Assembly: GCA_963740675.1 (NCBI GenBank) | Contig: CAVUFS010000011.1 | Coordinates: forward strand, 151,156 to 215,155 | From: CAIKMD01 sp963740675 | GTDB lineage: Bacteria > Pseudomonadota > Alphaproteobacteria > ATCC43930 > CGMCC-115725 | Length of the DNA: 64,000 bases | Direction: 5' to 3' | Shown here: in pieces, positions 49,990-58,923 of the stretch | How positions within the stretch are numbered: the stretch's first letter is position 1 | Layout: every line of letters starts with the position of its first letter | Notes under the pieces: model-generated | Database searches by the model: none | Told to the model about the DNA's origin: nothing | What the model saw: the letters and a program-made list of their open reading frames with translations, nothing else | Translations under genes and position numbers: made by a program

Positions 49990-50292
49990 CTATGTATCGG
50001 CAGGCGCGAACGTTCGGACCACCTCATACGCTCCTGGCTTAAACTCGGCTATCGCGAGCGCCTCTTCGAAGAGAGGACGTGGACCAGGATCCTCTCGCAT
50101 TGCCTGATATTCAGCAACGCTCTGCCACTGCGCATACATTGTGACTTTTGTGCCGTCGGTGCTCCGGTGAAGCGTGGCGGAGATGAAGCCCTTCGCTTGC
50201 CGTACAGAAACATCTGTTGCCTTGGTCAGGATATCGACGAGCCGCTGCTGATTTGCGGGATCGACGGTAAAGACGTTGATCAACACAATCAT
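49990..50292 (-). CDS. ABM-type (antibiotic biosynthesis monooxygenase) small protein
   Basis: A 100-residue ferredoxin-like barrel protein: MIVLINVFTVDPANQQRLVDILTKATD, GFISATLHRSTDGTKVTMYAQWQSVAEYQAM. This is the standard ABM pattern in which the conserved Trp and the buried His/Asn-like residues shape a cofactor-free oxygenase pocket. Members oxidise quinols or simply bind small ligands. ATG 50292 is preferred over GTG 50304, since the ABM strand starts at IVLINVF. It belongs to a leftward group with the NTF2-like, SDR and TetR genes, but gaps of over 100 bp suggest more than one promoter. Confidence 0.8.
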   Translation of the reverse strand: MIVLINVFTVDPANQQRLVDILTKATDVSVRQAKGFISATLHRSTDGTKVTMYAQWQSVAEYQAMREDPGPRPLFEEALAIAEFKPGAYEVVRTFAPADT

Positions 50293-50413
50293 GTCTATTC
50301 TCACGGAACGGGATGGCGTGTCTCTTCAGGTCGGCTGATCTCCGCCGAAGCGCAACTATCCGATAAGGCGCTGGCGGTTGCGGCCCGGTGGGTTCCAAGC
50401 ACGGATTCATTCG

Positions 50414-50944
50414 CTAGCCTTTAACGGCTGGCGCCGGCGGCACGGGCAAGATGATCTCTGAGGCTATCTTCCAGTCTTTCGCGACCTTTATCCAATTGAT
50501 GATCATCAAAAATGGTTTGGGCGTACCGTCTTGTCCTGCATACGACACGGTGATGTTCATCGGTGCATAGGATTCAGCCATGTCATGGGTCAATCCGACG
50601 ACCTTGAGCTTCGAGAGGTCGGGCGTGAGTACGACGGGTCCAGACGCTGCAATATCGTGCAGCTTCTGATCCACGGCGTCGTTGCCCCAAAACCCCGCCC
50701 AGTTGCCTTCGGATGGAATGGCGCTCTTGGCGACCAACAAGACCGACGGCGATTGCCAGAACATTCCATGTAACGCTTTAAGATCGTGCCGATTCGCCAA
50801 CTCTATGAGTTCGCTGAAACGCGTCCCGATCGTGCTCAACGTCTGGGCATTCAACGGGTCTTTATCGTTGGCGGCTGCGGCAGATGCCGAGCCCACGGTG
50901 AGCACCGCCAAGGCGAAGGCGTATGCGAGAAAAGGCTTATGCAT
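50414..50944 (-). CDS. Secreted NTF2/SnoaL-like protein
   Basis: A 176-residue protein with a signal peptide (MHKPFLAYAFALAVLTVGSASAAAA). The body looks like a DUF4440/SnoaL-type cone fold: FSELIELANRHDLKALHGMFWQSPSVLLV at the start and MIINWIKVAKDWKIASEIILP at the end. Such proteins bind small molecules or act as isomerases or cyclases; no catalytic pair can be assigned. ATCTCC (GGAGAT on the coding strand) precedes the ATG. Probably periplasmic; function unknown. Confidence 0.78.
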   Translation of the reverse strand: MHKPFLAYAFALAVLTVGSASAAAANDKDPLNAQTLSTIGTRFSELIELANRHDLKALHGMFWQSPSVLLVAKSAIPSEGNWAGFWGNDAVDQKLHDIAASGPVVLTPDLSKLKVVGLTHDMAESYAPMNITVSYAGQDGTPKPFLMIINWIKVAKDWKIASEIILPVPPAPAVKG

Positions 50945-51069
50945 GGTCTATCTCCTTAGTGCTCGTAGACGGGGTGCGTGATGCTGATTTCCCGTGCGAT
51001 GCCGGACAAGGATCGGGCCGCGAAGGCAATCGATTCGGCGCTGGAGAGCGCGCTGGAACGCGTCGGCGC

Positions 51070-51810
51070 CTAAAGGGCCATCCCACCGTCGATCGTTAGG
51101 CTAGAGCCCGTCATGTAGCCGGACTCTGCGCTCGCCAAGTAGGCGACGAGACCGGCAATCTCGTCGGGATCGGCGACGCGGTTCAGCGGGATCGCCGGCG
51201 TTATGCTGTCGATGTAGTCCGCCGTCATGTCGGTGAGCGTCGGTCCCGGCTGGATGTTGTTTACGGTGATACCACGTGGAGCGAGGTCCACTGCGATTCC
51301 CTTGACCATGACAGCCACTGCAGCCTTGGTCATCGCGTAGACACTGGATCCGGGATAACTGCTCCGAACCGCGGTGTTGCTGCCAATGGTGATCACGCGG
51401 CCGCCCTCGGAGAGACGCGCCGCTGCCGCCTGTATCGCTAAGAAAACGCCCCGCACGTTGACATTCAGCATGAGGTCGAGTTCCTCCAAGCTGACGGCTT
51501 GAAGATCGCCACGTCGCAGGAGTCCCGCGTTGACGACGACAATGTCGAGACGACCAAGTTGGGCTACCGTCTGGGTGACGGCGTCGCGGATCGCCGTTGG
51601 GTCTGCGCTGTCTGCCCTGATCGCGAAACCGGTTCTGCCTTCATCTTCGATCGCTTGTACCGTCTCGGCTGCTTTGTTCGACGCCGACACATAAGTCAAA
51701 CCGATGTTGGCGCCTTCTTTCGCCAGGCGTCGGGCAGCGGCGGCGCCGATGCCGCGCGACCCGCCGAACACCATCGCGACTTTGCCGGTCAGTTTACGAT
51801 CTTCACTCAT
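51070..51810 (-). CDS. SDR-family NAD(P)-dependent oxidoreductase
   Basis: A 246-residue short-chain dehydrogenase/reductase. The cofactor motif is FGGSRGIGAA (about 14-23; the classical TGxxxGIG reads GGSRGIG). VVNAGLL (about 89-95), the catalytic Ser in TIGSNTAV and YAMTKAA (about 157-163; Tyr and Lys) are intact, and GGMAL closes the protein. The start ATG 51810 has GGAGCGAGGA just upstream; a frame to 52140 overlaps the TetR gene and is rejected. 3-oxoacyl-reductase-like activity is possible. The TetR gene 71 bp upstream on the same strand probably controls it. Confidence 0.9.
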   Translation of the reverse strand: MSEDRKLTGKVAMVFGGSRGIGAAAARRLAKEGANIGLTYVSASNKAAETVQAIEDEGRTGFAIRADSADPTAIRDAVTQTVAQLGRLDIVVVNAGLLRRGDLQAVSLEELDLMLNVNVRGVFLAIQAAAARLSEGGRVITIGSNTAVRSSYPGSSVYAMTKAAVAVMVKGIAVDLAPRGITVNNIQPGPTLTDMTADYIDSITPAIPLNRVADPDEIAGLVAYLASAESGYMTGSSLTIDGGMAL

Positions 51811-51881
51811 TCCTCGCTCCATTATTGATCGATCAGTCCATAACAGTTCGCGCAAAAAGGTGGACGGTCTTTCAAAAAAGC

Positions 51882-52466
51882 TCACCGAGATTTCAGGCGT
51901 TCGATGACAAATCGTGCTTGAGCCCGCAGCGATGTGGCGTCGATGCCGCCACGAGCCCCGAGCTGAATGCCTTGCATCGTCAATTGAATGAACGAAGCTG
52001 CCGCAGCGCAGTCCAGCGATCGATCGATCTCCCCCACCACTTGGCCTTCTTTCAGGCGTTCCGTCAGTCGGCGGCGGAGCACGGGAGAGACTTTGGCACG
52101 AAGCGCGGCAATCTCGGGATCTGTCGAGCCGAATTCGCAAACGGCGCCGACCCCCATGCAGCCAAGCGCGCGAATCTCGTCATTTGTGCTGATGAGTCCC
52201 AACAGCAGCGCCTGGATTCCGGCGATCGGAGACGCAGCGCCGTTGAGACGTTGGAGATGCCCCGCGGTCGTCGTCCGTTGATATCTCTCCAGCGCCTCCA
52301 GATAGAGCGCCCGCTTATCTCGAAACGCGTTGTACAGGCTCTGCCGCCCAATCCCCATTGCCGTGAGCAGATCGTCGGTTGACGTGGAGGCATAGCCCTT
52401 GGCCCAGAACACGCTCGTGGCGCGTTCCAATGCCTCTTCACGATCGAATTCCCGGGGGCGTGCCAT
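51882..52466 (-). CDS. TetR/AcrR-family transcriptional regulator
   Basis: A 194-residue repressor. The N-terminal helix-turn-helix reads ATSVFWAKGYASTSTDDLLTAMGIGRQSLYNAFRDKRALYLEALERY (about 15-61), of the sort seen in YcdC/ComR-like TetR proteins. The C-terminal ligand domain has CMGVGAVCEFG. It most likely represses itself and the SDR gene downstream. An inducer cannot be predicted. Confidence 0.9.
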   Translation of the reverse strand: MARPREFDREEALERATSVFWAKGYASTSTDDLLTAMGIGRQSLYNAFRDKRALYLEALERYQRTTTAGHLQRLNGAASPIAGIQALLLGLISTNDEIRALGCMGVGAVCEFGSTDPEIAALRAKVSPVLRRRLTERLKEGQVVGEIDRSLDCAAAASFIQLTMQGIQLGARGGIDATSLRAQARFVIERLKSR

Positions 52467-52765
52467 GAGGTTGATTTTCGCGGTTATGGACTAATCTGTC
52501 AATAACTGCCGTGAAAACCGACTTTCATAACCCTTCTCCTTTGTATCGCGTCTGACCGGCAGCCCCATACCGGACGCCGATCCGGTTGCCACGATCAAGG
52601 GTATGGCGCAGGGACAACAAACTCTAGTCAGGTTGTCTAGGTTCGAATCCACGTCCCCCCAACCCATTGTTCCGATCGACCCGCATCAGCTATCCAATTA
52701 GATGGAGAAATACAGTAGAGCTTTGTAAATATCATTTTGCCGATGATGGCCAATGAGATTTCATC
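52467..52765. other. Divergent intergenic region between tetR-like and iclR-like genes
   Basis: This 299-bp gap holds no gene. It should contain promoters for both divergent regulators. An AT-rich stretch (about 52690-52750) lies directly before the IclR start. A segment at 52640-52665 resembles a tRNA T-loop (GGTTCGAATCC), but its stem pairs poorly and no other tRNA parts are present. Confidence 0.5.
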
Positions 52766-53584
52766 ATGAACGACATCAAATCTGCAGTGCGCGTTCTCAG
52801 CATTCTCGAGGAGTTTGGTCGCCAGAGGCAGCCCCTACGCTTAAAAGATATCGCGACAGGCCTCGGATACCCCGTGTCGAGTGCTGCGGCATTGCTCAAA
52901 AGCCTAGTCAGCTCCGGCTATCTCAGCTTCGATAGAAACTCTCATTATTATTACCCGACAGACAAGTTGCCCGACCTCGGCACGCGCTTGGCCTCAGCTG
53001 CGATCGAGGAAGGAATTTTGATGGACGTCATGGGTGCCTTACAACAATCGACTGGCGAATTGATCGTCGTCGGAACACCGAACGACCTCTACATCGAGTA
53101 TGTGAAGGTGTTGCGGTCTACGCATCCTATCCAACTTTACAGCCCTGTTGGCACCAGGCGGTTAGCGATCCAGAGCGGAATGGGCTGGTTGTTTATGAGC
53201 CGAATGGACCGCGCTACGGCGCTAAAGATTTATCGGCGAACGATAGCAACCGGTGCGCTGCGAGCATCGGAGTTTTCGGAAAGACAGCTCGTCGATCGCC
53301 TCGAAAGCCTTGCTAATCGAGACAATGTCTTCACGACGTATAATGACTATGTGAGCCGAAACGCATTCTTTGGTGGTGCAATGCTATCAATGTTAGTGCC
53401 AACCGCCGCTCACAATAGAGCGCTTATATTGGGAGTCGGGGGCCCCGCCGACCGGCTTACAAAAAACCGCGAGAAGATCGCGAAGCAAATGCGCACAGAA
53501 TTGCGACGTGTGGCTACGCTACTAAAGAAGCGTACAGCGACTTCGCCATCGAAGCCTGTTTCCAAACCGGTCTCCCGACCATAA
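52766..53584 (+). CDS. IclR-family transcriptional regulator
   Basis: A 272-residue regulator. The winged HTH is SAVRVLSILEEFGRQRQPLRLKDIATGLGYPVSSAAALLKSLVSSGYLSFD (about 5-55). The effector domain follows with SGMGWLFMSRMD, the region that follows the conserved AxGRA-like motif, and a Lys/Ser-rich tail (KKRTATSPSKPVSKP). IclR proteins usually control adjacent catabolic operons in response to aromatic or short-chain acids. It is convergent with the leftward Rieske/LLM operon (30-bp gap to the LLM stop) and is the best candidate regulator for it. Confidence 0.9.
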   Translation: MNDIKSAVRVLSILEEFGRQRQPLRLKDIATGLGYPVSSAAALLKSLVSSGYLSFDRNSHYYYPTDKLPDLGTRLASAAIEEGILMDVMGALQQSTGELIVVGTPNDLYIEYVKVLRSTHPIQLYSPVGTRRLAIQSGMGWLFMSRMDRATALKIYRRTIATGALRASEFSERQLVDRLESLANRDNVFTTYNDYVSRNAFFGGAMLSMLVPTAAHNRALILGVGGPADRLTKNREKIAKQMRTELRRVATLLKKRTATSPSKPVSKPVSRP

Positions 53585-53614
53585 GCAGCAGCTAACGGTC
53601 GCCTCAGATTTTTC

Positions 53615-54793
53615 TCAATGGATTGTGCCCGAATATGCCTTGAGACGCGGCAACACTTCTTTGCCGAACAGCGACAACGAATCGACTGTCGCAGTGTGAT
53701 TCAAGCCACCACCCTGAAGCATCAGGAGCAGATTTCCGAAGCCCCCTGCTGCCTGCTCAAAATCGATAATCTGCTTGAACACTTGGTCGGGCGTTCCCGC
53801 AAACATTAGACCACCATCGATAAGATCCTGCACCGATGGTTGGCTCATCACGTTGACCATACGGCCATCCCGGGTTGGAACAAGTCTTGGCACTCTTGCG
53901 GTCTGCTTTAACATCCTCGCGTTGTCTTCGATCGTCGCGTATCCAGGTGGATTTCTGAATGGCTCGGAAATAAGTCCAGTCGTTGAGATATAACGCGCCA
54001 CTTCCGCAGCTCGACGCATCGCCTCTTGCTCCGTCGACGCGATTGCTCCTAGCGCGAGGTAGGCAAGCCGATCCAGAGGCACCAATTCGCTCCTTACCTT
54101 CGCCCAGCCATCACGATATCGTTGGAACATCTCCTGCGTGCGATATCCCGTTAAAAAGGTTGCCAGGACGACGCCTCGCTCGCCAAGGGGCCCCGCGCTA
54201 CTAAGGCTCGACGCGGTAATCCAAACCTCGGGATGAGGTTGTTGCCACGGCCTTGGCCAAACATTCACATTTCGATAGTGAAAGTATTGCCCCTCCCAGT
54301 TGAATGGACCCATTTGATCAGTCATCGCTTTAATGATGAAGTCATGCGCCTCCCAAAGCCGATCCATCATGCGAACGGGATTGGAATTCGCGATATACAC
54401 CTCGACGGGCACCCCCTTCACAAAGCCCATAATGAGACGGCCGCGCGATATGACGTCGATCATCGAGAGTTCTTCAGCGACCCGTAGTGGATCGGTTCGA
54501 TTTGCGAGGGGGACGCCTAGCGCTAGCAATTTTGCACGCTTGGTGATGCGGCCCAAAATGGCCAGCGTGAGATTGCATGAGGCCGAAAGACATGTCGCAG
54601 TGCTATGGTGCTCGTTGACCATGATGTCGAAGCCGAGTTCATCAGCGAGCATCCACTCGTCTTCATAGCGATGATACAGATCGGCCGCGACGCGCGGATC
54701 GCATAACCTATTCGGCAATGTGACACGAAGCAAATCCGTGTTTTCCTGCCAGGCGTCTGGATAGGGCTGCTCCGAAAAATGAAACACCCGCAT
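53615..54793 (-). CDS. LLM-class flavin-dependent monooxygenase (RutA-like position)
   Basis: A 392-residue luciferase-like TIM barrel. EWMLADELGFDIMVNEHHSTATCLSASCNLTLAILGRIT (about 45-83) has the NEHH flavin motif, and EELSMIDVISRGRLIMGFVKGVPVEV is the family signature. The segment WPRPWQQPHPEVWITASS matches the equivalent WPRPLQQPHPPIWMPITSS of the protein at 27050, so the two are homologues. It is the last gene of the operon RidA-Rieske-ABC-hydrolase-LLM. In Rut pathways an LLM enzyme (RutA) opens the pyrimidine ring; a similar oxygenative ring-opening role is inferred here. Confidence 0.9.
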   Translation of the reverse strand: MRVFHFSEQPYPDAWQENTDLLRVTLPNRLCDPRVAADLYHRYEDEWMLADELGFDIMVNEHHSTATCLSASCNLTLAILGRITKRAKLLALGVPLANRTDPLRVAEELSMIDVISRGRLIMGFVKGVPVEVYIANSNPVRMMDRLWEAHDFIIKAMTDQMGPFNWEGQYFHYRNVNVWPRPWQQPHPEVWITASSLSSAGPLGERGVVLATFLTGYRTQEMFQRYRDGWAKVRSELVPLDRLAYLALGAIASTEQEAMRRAAEVARYISTTGLISEPFRNPPGYATIEDNARMLKQTARVPRLVPTRDGRMVNVMSQPSVQDLIDGGLMFAGTPDQVFKQIIDFEQAAGGFGNLLLMLQGGGLNHTATVDSLSLFGKEVLPRLKAYSGTIH

Positions 54794-54810
54794 AGGACTT
54801 CCTCTTCGCT

Positions 54811-55620
54811 TTATGCGATAGCCGTGGACGGCGGTTTGTTATTGGCAAACTCGACAATGCGATCGGCACATCTGTCCGGCTGCTCGATATAGGCGTAATG
54901 ACCAGCATCCCCCACGACTGAGAAAGATGCATTGCCGATGGCTGCCGCAAGCGCCCTACCATATTCCATCGACACGATTCCGTCGTTCTTTCCCCACAGC
55001 ACGAGTGTCGGCTTCCAAATTCGGTGAAGGCGCGACAAGAGCTTAGGATCGTGCATGTAAGGGGCCCAGCCCACGAGCGCCTCTGACTCGCGGTTCTTCG
55101 CTACAATTCGAAGGTCTTCGTCACTGAGCGCGGCTAAATCGACCTTCTTGGAAATATCAAAATAGAACCGTCGATCTAGGTCAGCTTTGGCCAGTCCATA
55201 GATATCGGCAATATCTCGCTCCTCGCGGCCGTTGATCTTGATGCCCAGCGCATCGATAAGCACGAGACATCCAATCCGCTCCAGAGATTTCACAGCGATG
55301 CTGGCGCCAAGCCAACCGCCGAGGGAACTTCCAACGACAACCGCGTTGCGAATATTGAGCTGGTCAAAGAGATCGAGATAAAAATAGGCGAAATCGTCCA
55401 CGGTGGTGATCGTGTCTGGCAGATCGCTTTGGCCGAAGCCCGGATGCGACGGCGCGAAAACCTGAAACTGCTCGGCAAGTCTCGCCAGAAATTGATTCGA
55501 CCCGAATAACCCGATGCCTGGGTGCAAAAAGACCAGCGCACGACCGTGTCCTTCTCTTCGGACTTCGGTGCGTACGCCTCTTACGGAGACAAAGTCGGGG
55601 TGTGCTGAGGTCGATACCAT
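54811..55620 (-). CDS. Alpha/beta-fold hydrolase (RutD-like position)
   Basis: A 269-residue alpha/beta hydrolase. The oxyanion/HPG segment is LVFLHPGIGLFGSNQF, the nucleophile elbow is VVGSSLGGWLGAS (Ser about 99), the acid is in VLWGKNDGIVSMEYG (Asp about 219) and the His is in GDAGHYAYIEQPD (about 248). The complete triad indicates an active hydrolase, fitting C-C bond hydrolases of ring-fission products (MhpC/BphD-like) or RutD-type amide/carbamate hydrolases. It lies between the ABC permease (212-bp gap) and the LLM gene (17-bp gap). Confidence 0.9.
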   Translation of the reverse strand: MVSTSAHPDFVSVRGVRTEVRREGHGRALVFLHPGIGLFGSNQFLARLAEQFQVFAPSHPGFGQSDLPDTITTVDDFAYFYLDLFDQLNIRNAVVVGSSLGGWLGASIAVKSLERIGCLVLIDALGIKINGREERDIADIYGLAKADLDRRFYFDISKKVDLAALSDEDLRIVAKNRESEALVGWAPYMHDPKLLSRLHRIWKPTLVLWGKNDGIVSMEYGRALAAAIGNASFSVVGDAGHYAYIEQPDRCADRIVEFANNKPPSTAIA

Positions 55621-55832
55621 TTGTTTGTCGCCTTCACTCCCGAGAGTAGCTCAATACGTTGAGCTATCGGGTGCCGGCGGTCAATTTTATCTCTATATGT
55701 GTATCTTTTTTCTATGAATATGGAATTTTGATCGGCGACCTAGGTATCTTTTGGCCTTACTGGATGGCCGATCGCGCCCACCTAACGGCCTAAGCGTCGT
55801 TACTAATTCAAACACCTGACTATGTGCGACGT
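55621..55832. promoter_or_regulatory. AT-rich gap inside the leftward catabolic operon
   Basis: A 212-bp non-coding stretch between the permease stop and the hydrolase start, distinctly AT-rich around 55680-55735. It may hold an internal promoter for the hydrolase-LLM pair. No terminator with a clear stem and T-run was found. Confidence 0.35.
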
Positions 55833-56627
55833 TCAGCTATCCAACAAAACGCGGTGCGAGATGTGCCAAGGGATAAGGACACGCTCCAGAGCCGCAACGG
55901 CCGCAAACAGAATAATGCCAATGAGCGTCAGATAGGTGATAGCAGCGAATGCCATCACGGTGTCATAGTTGCTATTGGCAATCAGGAGGACATTCCCGAT
56001 CCCCGCATTCGCCCCGATAAACTCCCCGACAATGGCGCCAACAACGGCGAGGGTTGATGCAACCTTCAATCCGCCGAATAGATTGGGCAGAGCACTCGGC
56101 AATCGGATTTTGAAAAACAGCTTAAGCGCACTCGTACCCGTCGACCGCGCGAGATAGATCTTCCCCATTTCGACTGACTTGAGGCCGATCATTGTATCTA
56201 TGAGGATGGGAAAGAACGACAGCAAGAAAGCCACTGTTACCTTCGTGAGGATGCCAAGCCCCAGCCACACCATCAAAAGAGGCGCAAGTGCCACTTTCGG
56301 GACGAGCTGCGCCGATACGATGAGAGGAAAGAAGGTCGCTTCAACCCATCCTAATGAGGACAAAATCACTGCGAGTGGCACTGCTACCGCGATCGCGAGC
56401 AGAAAGCCTAGGATGATTTCAACGCTGGTAGCGATCGCCGCCGGGATCAGCAAATTCGCGTCTGTGACAAGCGCATAAGCCACTTGGGATGGACGAGGCA
56501 GAACAAACGGGCGAACATGAAGCACGACAACCAAACCTTCCCAGATCGCCAAAAATATGAAAAATGCAACGACTGGTAGGAGGTTCATAGCAACGAGCCT
56601 GATGCGCGGATTTTTTAACATCGTCAC
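55833..56627 (-). CDS. ABC transporter permease, NitT/TauT (SsuC) family
   Basis: A 264-residue protein with six predicted membrane helices. The cytoplasmic coupling motif LARSTGTSALKLFFKIRLPSALPNLFGGLKVASTLAVVGAIVGEF (EAA-type loop, about 165-210) is characteristic of the SsuC/TauC/ThiX group. The start overlaps the stop of the ATPase gene (ATGA at 56624-56627). It forms the channel for the Tat-exported NMT1-type binding protein encoded just upstream. Confidence 0.92.
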   Translation of the reverse strand: MTMLKNPRIRLVAMNLLPVVAFFIFLAIWEGLVVVLHVRPFVLPRPSQVAYALVTDANLLIPAAIATSVEIILGFLLAIAVAVPLAVILSSLGWVEATFFPLIVSAQLVPKVALAPLLMVWLGLGILTKVTVAFLLSFFPILIDTMIGLKSVEMGKIYLARSTGTSALKLFFKIRLPSALPNLFGGLKVASTLAVVGAIVGEFIGANAGIGNVLLIANSNYDTVMAFAAITYLTLIGIILFAAVAALERVLIPWHISHRVLLDS

Positions 56628-57424
56628 GCCACAGGTTCTGGCTGACGAAGAATTCCGAGGGCGGTAAAGATACTTCTTATGTGACGCGCATAGGCACCAA
56701 ATTCCGCGGTCTCGCGTAAGTCCAAGTTCCTTGGTCTCGGCAGGTCGATTTTCAGTATTTCGGCTACTCGTCCAGGGCGGGGCGACATGATCACCACCCG
56801 GTCAGACAGCAACACGGCCTCGGCAATGCTGTGGGTAACAAACACCACGGTTTTCGGTGATCTGATCCAGATGTCTTGTAGTTCGAGATTCAGATCATCC
56901 CTTGTCAAAGCGTCCAGGGCTCCGAATGGCTCATCCATGAGCAGCAAGGGCGGATCATGAAGGAGCGCCCTACAGATAGCGGTTCGCTGGCGCATGCCAC
57001 CTGAAAGCTGATGTGGAAGACTATGTTTGAATTGACCGAGGCCGACGCGCTCAATCAACGACTGGGCCCGCGCTTGAAACGATCGCTTATCAAAGCCGCG
57101 CAGTTCCGCCTGCAAAAGGACATTCTGAAGCACAGTTCTCCATTCCATAAGGAATGGTTCCTGAAAAACGATGCCTATATCTGTATATGGGCGATGGACC
57201 GGCTGTCCTCTGATCGAGATCGTTCCCTGAGAATGCGGCTGAAGACCCGCGATCGCCAGCAAGAGCGTGCTCTTGCCGCATCCGGACGGACCGAGGAACG
57301 AAACAAACTCTCCCGGCGCAATGTCGAGAGAAACGCGATCGAGGGCCAGGAACTCACCTTCTGGCGAGGCGAACCGCTGGCTTACCCGATCAATGTTGAC
57401 GCCGACACCACATCTTTCTTCCAT
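56624..57424 (-). CDS. ABC transporter ATP-binding protein, NitT/TauT (SsuB) family
   Basis: A 266-residue ATPase from ATG 57424. Walker A is GPSGCGKST, the Q-loop is VFQEPFLMEWRTVLQNVLL, the signature LSGGMRQRTAICRAL, Walker B LLLMDEPFGALD, and the H-loop VFVTHSIAEAV. This is the SsuB/TauB/ThiZ pattern. A TTG at 57478 would add 18 residues and overlap the binding-protein gene; ATG 57424, 10 bp after that stop, is preferred though its ribosome-binding site is weak. It energises the importer of this operon. Confidence 0.9.
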   Translation of the reverse strand: MEERCGVGVNIDRVSQRFASPEGEFLALDRVSLDIAPGEFVSFLGPSGCGKSTLLLAIAGLQPHSQGTISIRGQPVHRPYTDIGIVFQEPFLMEWRTVLQNVLLQAELRGFDKRSFQARAQSLIERVGLGQFKHSLPHQLSGGMRQRTAICRALLHDPPLLLMDEPFGALDALTRDDLNLELQDIWIRSPKTVVFVTHSIAEAVLLSDRVVIMSPRPGRVAEILKIDLPRPRNLDLRETAEFGAYARHIRSIFTALGILRQPEPVA

Positions 57425-57434
57425 TTGGCGAGCA

Positions 57435-58433
57435 TCAGGCGACGAGGAAGTCGTTTGTATAAAGCCGACTTGCCTCAACCTTTTCTTTTAGAACTCCGTA
57501 AGTCGTAAGCACATCGACCAAATCCGTCCAATCCGCCTCAGCCATCCAGCCCATCGGCTTATTCGCATTACGCGGATTCGTGAGGCGCTTTCCGAGGGTG
57601 TCCTTGATCATATCGACCATTACCTCAGGATCTGGCGCTTCAGGCGCCAGACGCTTCGTCAAGGCAGCTGCATTTGGGATGTCGGCCTTGGCGGCAGCCA
57701 CGGATTCGTTGAAAGCCGCCGCAAAGCGGCTCGCTGATCCTTATTAGCCAGCGTCTGGGCACTTGCCATCAAACCTTGGGACAATAAATTCAGGCCCACG
57801 TCGGCAAAGGAAAAATTGCCCAAGTTTACGCCCCGATGCGACAGCGCAATGTAACTGTCGTTCAGCGACGTATAGGTTGCATTGATTTGCCCGCCCGTGA
57901 GCGCTGACGCCTGAGTTCGCAGGGTTGATGTTAACCACCTGGACCTTCGACACCTCGATCTTCGTATGCTTGGCAAATGCCGGGAATAGGGCATACGTCG
58001 CACTACCCGGGAAATCCCCGTAGATTTTCCCTTCAAGATCTTTGGGCACTTTAATTCCGGATTCAGCGGTGAACATGATGCCAAACGGCGTGGTCGCCAT
58101 ATAGACACAAAACATCTTCACGTCGGCGCCCTGCAGGATGGCAGCGGGCAAGGCAGATGCATCTGCCGATCCAAAGGTCACATTATTGGCTGCCACGGCC
58201 AAAATCGTGTTGCGGCTGCCGCTACCAGGCTGGATCGTGAGATCGATACCGTGCTTCAGAAAAATTCCTTCGCCCAGTCCCACAAAGAACGGCGCATGCT
58301 GACCAGTTACCTTCCAATCAAGCAACACCGTTGCTTTGTCGGCGGCTCGCGCGCGGCGAATACTGAAGACCGAGGCTGCAGCCGCGGCTCCGGCGAGGCG
58401 CATTACGGTACGTCGACTTAATTTCTGCACCAT
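57435..58433 (-). pseudogene. Tat-exported NMT1/THI5-type substrate-binding protein, two frameshifts
   Basis: From ATG 58433 (GGAGG 5 bp upstream) comes a twin-arginine leader (LSRRTVMRLAGAAAAASVFS) and DKATVLLDWKVTGQHAPFFVGLGEGIFLKHGIDLTIQPGSGS, the NMT1/THI5 opening. The frame is lost near 57915 (NINPA then nonsense) and resumes in a second frame (TQASALTGGQINATYTSLNDSYIALS). It is lost again near 57724 and ends in a third frame (ADIPNAAALTKR...LYTNDFLVA). One extra base at TT 57915-57916 and one missing base near AAA 57723-57725 would explain this; the total length (999 bp, 332 residues) stays in frame. Relatives bind hydroxymethylpyrimidine, sulfonates or nitrate. Tat rather than Sec export is unusual for this class. 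Confidence 0.8.
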
Positions 58434-58455
58434 CTCTCCCTCCCGGTTGAACAAA

Positions 58456-58923
58456 TCAGATCAAAAATTGCAGCGTGGACATCGGCTGCTTACAGTTCGT
58501 CAGCAGCACTTTTTTGGACGCAATTTTTATACCAGTGCCTGCATCCCGGAGGCGATGAAATGACCTACCGGCCCAAAAGAACTGGCGGTCATCTCGCGCT
58601 TCGATGAGGACGAAATTCAACTCCACTTCAGCGACTTCCTGCGTGCCGTGAATAACTTGGATGTTACCGACAACGCGCCGCAGGAAAGGCCTAGCTTTTT
58701 CGCCCCGAATGGTGCCGCTCTCAAGGTACTCAACGCGATCCGCAATCTTTGAGCGATCATCATAAATAATCGAAACCTCTTTATTGGGATCTGTCGCTGC
58801 GTATGATGTCGGCACCCAGTAGACACCGTCATCATCCCAAAGAGCTAACCACTCGCTATATCGATGCTCGTCCATGAGACTGGCTTCGTGAAAAAGAAAT
58901 TCTTCGACGCGGCGGAGGTTCAT
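58456..58923 (-). CDS. Aromatic ring-hydroxylating dioxygenase, beta (small) subunit
   Basis: A 155-residue cone-fold subunit: VEEFLFHEASLMDEHRYSEWLALWDDDGVYWVP (about 6-38) is the classic Rieske-dioxygenase beta opening, and RRVVGNIQVI and VELNFVLIEARDDRQFFWAGRSFHRLR (about 100-126) follow. It stabilises the alpha3beta3 hexamer. ATG 58923 overlaps the alpha stop (ATGA), as usual for alpha-beta pairs. The following binding-protein gene starts 22 bp after its stop. Confidence 0.9.
   Translation of the reverse strand: MNLRRVEEFLFHEASLMDEHRYSEWLALWDDDGVYWVPTSYAATDPNKEVSIIYDDRSKIADRVEYLESGTIRGEKARPFLRRVVGNIQVIHGTQEVAEVELNFVLIEARDDRQFFWAGRSFHRLRDAGTGIKIASKKVLLTNCKQPMSTLQFLI

Noticed and set aside
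50981..51073. A 30-codon rightward frame before the SDR gene (ending ALESALERVGA)
   Set aside because: It is too short and has no ribosome-binding site or relatives that I recognise; it could be a remnant of a deleted gene but cannot be supported.
52623..52670. A tRNA-like 3' end (GGTTCGAATCC followed by CCCCCCAACC) between the TetR and IclR genes
   Set aside because: Only three of five T-stem pairs form and no anticodon or D-arm can be found, so neither a tRNA nor an attachment site is supported.
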